DNA from: Billgrantia saliphila
GTDB lineage: Bacteria > Pseudomonadota > Gammaproteobacteria > Pseudomonadales > Halomonadaceae
Reading direction: 5' to 3'
Length of the DNA: 64,000 bases
Assembly: GCF_002930105.1 (NCBI RefSeq)
Contig: NZ_PJRN01000003.1
Coordinates: forward strand, 1-64,000
Shown: in pieces, positions 62,608 to 64,000 of the stretch
Layout of the letters: each line of letters opens with the position of its first letter
Numbering within the stretch: position 1 is the first letter of the stretch
The notes under the pieces: model-generated
Told to the model about the DNA's origin: nothing
The model's database searches: none
What the model saw: the letters and a program-made list of their open reading frames with translations, nothing else
Program-made: the position numbers and the translations under genes

Positions 62608-64000
62608 TCAGGCGCGGGGAGCGACATCCGCCGGCTTGACGGTCGAGGCGATCAATCGCGCCCCGAAGGCTTCCTGTAGCTGCTGAACCCGAGGATCCCG
62701 CTCCAGGGCCGCCACGGCCTCGGCATGGCGTTCGGCGGCTATCCGTTCGGCCTGCTGTCGCGGTGTCTCCACGTCCGTCGGCAGTGGCCCCGGCACTATT
62801 GCGAGCTGACGGGTCACACCTATCGCGGCGAGCGCCTGCTGCACGCGGCGCACATGGATCTCGGCGTTCATGGCCTCCTGCGAGGGGTCGAGACGCAGGG
62901 TCAAACGGTTGCCGTCGTCGGCTTCGACTACGCAATGAGCCGCAAGGTTGCGCGTCAGCCCCCCAAGTCCCAGGGAATCGAAGCTGGCGAGCCAACGCGC
63001 ATGATCCCAGCGCCCTCCGGACGGAGCATCGGCCACCGGGGGTGCGACATGAGCCGTGACGCGCTCCCCCTCCGGGGCCGGGGACTCGTCGACGGAAACC
63101 GATTCGTAGACCGAAGCCGGCTCGGGTGCTTCGAGTACCGCAACATCGGTATCGTCCGCTTCTTGGCTCGTACTGCCCGGCCGAGCCTTGGAGACCATCG
63201 CTGTTTCATCCTGCGGCTCGCTGCGGCTCGGCATGGCATGGCGGGGCGCAGCGGACTCGGACGGCACGGAAGCATCCCCAGGCACCGGCCCGTGAACAGG
63301 CGAGGCCTCCTCCCAAGGCGGAGGCGGCTCATGGGCGAGGCTCGCCTCGGCCGCAGTTGACGAATTCGAGGTCGGCACAGGCTCGCCCGCGGATGCCGGT
63401 TGGCTCGGAATCGGCTCGGGCGCTTCCGGTCGCCGGGCCGGACTGGCCGCCGCTTCTGCCGGTGGTGTCGGCGGGGCGCCAGATTCGCCCTGAGCGGGGG
63501 ATGACGTACCACCACCATTTTCACCGCGCAACGGCAGGGGCGTCGTGGCCGGCTGCGGCACGCCCTGTGGTCGAAAAGCCAGCATGCGCAGCAGAGTCAT
63601 CTCCAGCGCGGTACGCAGGTCGGGCGCATGTTCCATGTCGCCGCGCCCTTGAACGCCGATCTGATAATAGAGCTGCACGTCCTCGGCGGTGAAACGCGAG
63701 GCCAGCGTCAGCACCGTGTCGCGATCGCCATGACCGTTATCCACCGCATCGGGCACCATCTGGGCCACGGCCAGACGATGCAGCACGGCACTGATGTCGT
63801 CGAGCACGGCGGCGAAGTCCGGACCCTGCTCGGCCAGCTGGGCCACCTCGCGCAGCACGCGCGCGGCATCGATGTCGGCAAGTGCCTCGACCAGTGCCAG
63901 CACGTGGCGATGGTCCAGGGTGCCGAGCATGGCGGCGACGTCGGCATGGCGTATCTGACCCTGCCCGAAGGCGATCGCCTGATCGGTGAGGCTCATGGCG
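62608..64000 (-). CDS. dnaX: DNA polymerase III subunits gamma/tau, C-terminal part (partial)
   Basis: The frame runs off the right edge. At that edge [13 protein letters not shown] is the start of DnaX domain III, so the ATPase domain lies outside. Domain III continues with [17 protein letters not shown], then a Pro/Ser/Ala/Glu-rich linker, and the tau C-terminal part ([21 protein letters not shown] to [24 protein letters not shown]) that binds the polymerase alpha subunit. I saw no programmed frameshift site, but the usual location lies near or outside this part. Confidence 0.92.
   Translation of the reverse strand, partial: AMSLTDQAIAFGQGQIRHADVAAMLGTLDHRHVLALVEALADIDAARVLREVAQLAEQGPDFAAVLDDISAVLHRLAVAQMVPDAVDNGHGDRDTVLTLASRFTAEDVQLYYQIGVQGRGDMEHAPDLRTALEMTLLRMLAFRPQGVPQPATTPLPLRGENGGGTSSPAQGESGAPPTPPAEAAASPARRPEAPEPIPSQPASAGEPVPTSNSSTAAEASLAHEPPPPWEEASPVHGPVPGDASVPSESAAPRHAMPSRSEPQDETAMVSKARPGSTSQEADDTDVAVLEAPEPASVYESVSVDESPAPEGERVTAHVAPPVADAPSGGRWDHARWLASFDSLGLGGLTRNLAAHCVVEADDGNRLTLRLDPSQEAMNAEIHVRRVQQALAAIGVTRQLAIVPGPLPTDVETPRQQAERIAAERHAEAVAALERDPRVQQLQEAFGARLIASTVKPADVAPRA

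Noticed and set aside
62608..64000. dnaX as a truncated gene
   Set aside because: The frame is simply cut by the window edge; similarity begins in domain III.

Overview
The window reads as a chromosome segment of a high-GC gammaproteobacterium, most likely Halomonas or another member of the Halomonadaceae. This is inferred from gene order and protein character, not from a database search. Supporting points are the comEC-exbB-exbD-msbA-lpxK-trm112-kdsB-LMW phosphatase-murB run beside rne, the argJ-secA-dciA block, the Nudix-ThiE fusion and the dnaX-ybaB-recR-rnd-ycgL-ycgN end. Genes are tightly packed, often with 4-nt ATGA or 8-nt overlaps. I see no tRNA, rRNA, CRISPR array, integrase or intact insertion sequence.

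Layout. 1-7.2 kb: the 3' end of rne with a degenerate tandem repeat, then a minus-strand envelope operon (MurB, KdsB, Trm112-like protein, LpxK, MsbA, ExbD, ExbB). 7.2-12.2 kb: comEC, a DUF2062 gene and lolC-lolD. 12.3-14.3 kb: the agmatine-to-putrescine pair aguA-aguB. 14.4-20.6 kb: Nudix-ThiE, argJ, secA and dciA. 21-22.3 kb: a small winged-helix protein coupled to a lipoprotein hydrolase. 22.4-30 kb: a fatty-acid beta-oxidation neighbourhood (acyl-CoA dehydrogenase, OhrR-type regulator, SDR dehydrogenase, acyl-CoA synthetase, TetR regulator, thiolase) with visible operator candidates. 30-36.3 kb: fetA-fetB, a low-complexity gap, chrA with an arsC remnant in front of it, an MFS transporter and a chemoreceptor. 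36.4-41.3 kb: the pst phosphate operon, driven by a clear PHO box and ending in arsR where phoU is usually found. 41.3-46.9 kb: TauE, a Bcr/CflA exporter, transaldolase, and a STAS/PP2C partner-switch pair downstream of mlaA. 46.9-54 kb: a FabH-like synthase, hrpA and fadD. 54-59.5 kb: a YafJ-type amidotransferase, a von Willebrand A surface protein, a small membrane protein and protease II. 59.5-64 kb: ycgN, ycgL, rnd, recR, ybaB and the 3' part of dnaX.

How the parts work together. Three themes stand out. First, outer-membrane and lipid assembly: KDO activation, lipid A phosphorylation and flipping, lipoprotein release, and MlaA. Second, fatty-acid degradation, in which a 17-bp element is shared by the acyl-CoA synthetase and thiolase/tetR promoters, and a PsrA-type palindrome precedes the dehydrogenase. 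Third, phosphate, arsenate and chromate oxyanion handling, in which arsR sits in the pst operon and a truncated arsC lies in front of chrA.

Most of the window is ordinary core genome. I did not find a clearly new multi-gene system. The most useful leads are regulatory (the shared TetR-type element, PsrA-like site, arsR in the pst operon, and an RssB-like regulator with a degenerate receiver) and structural (the arsC/chrA junction).
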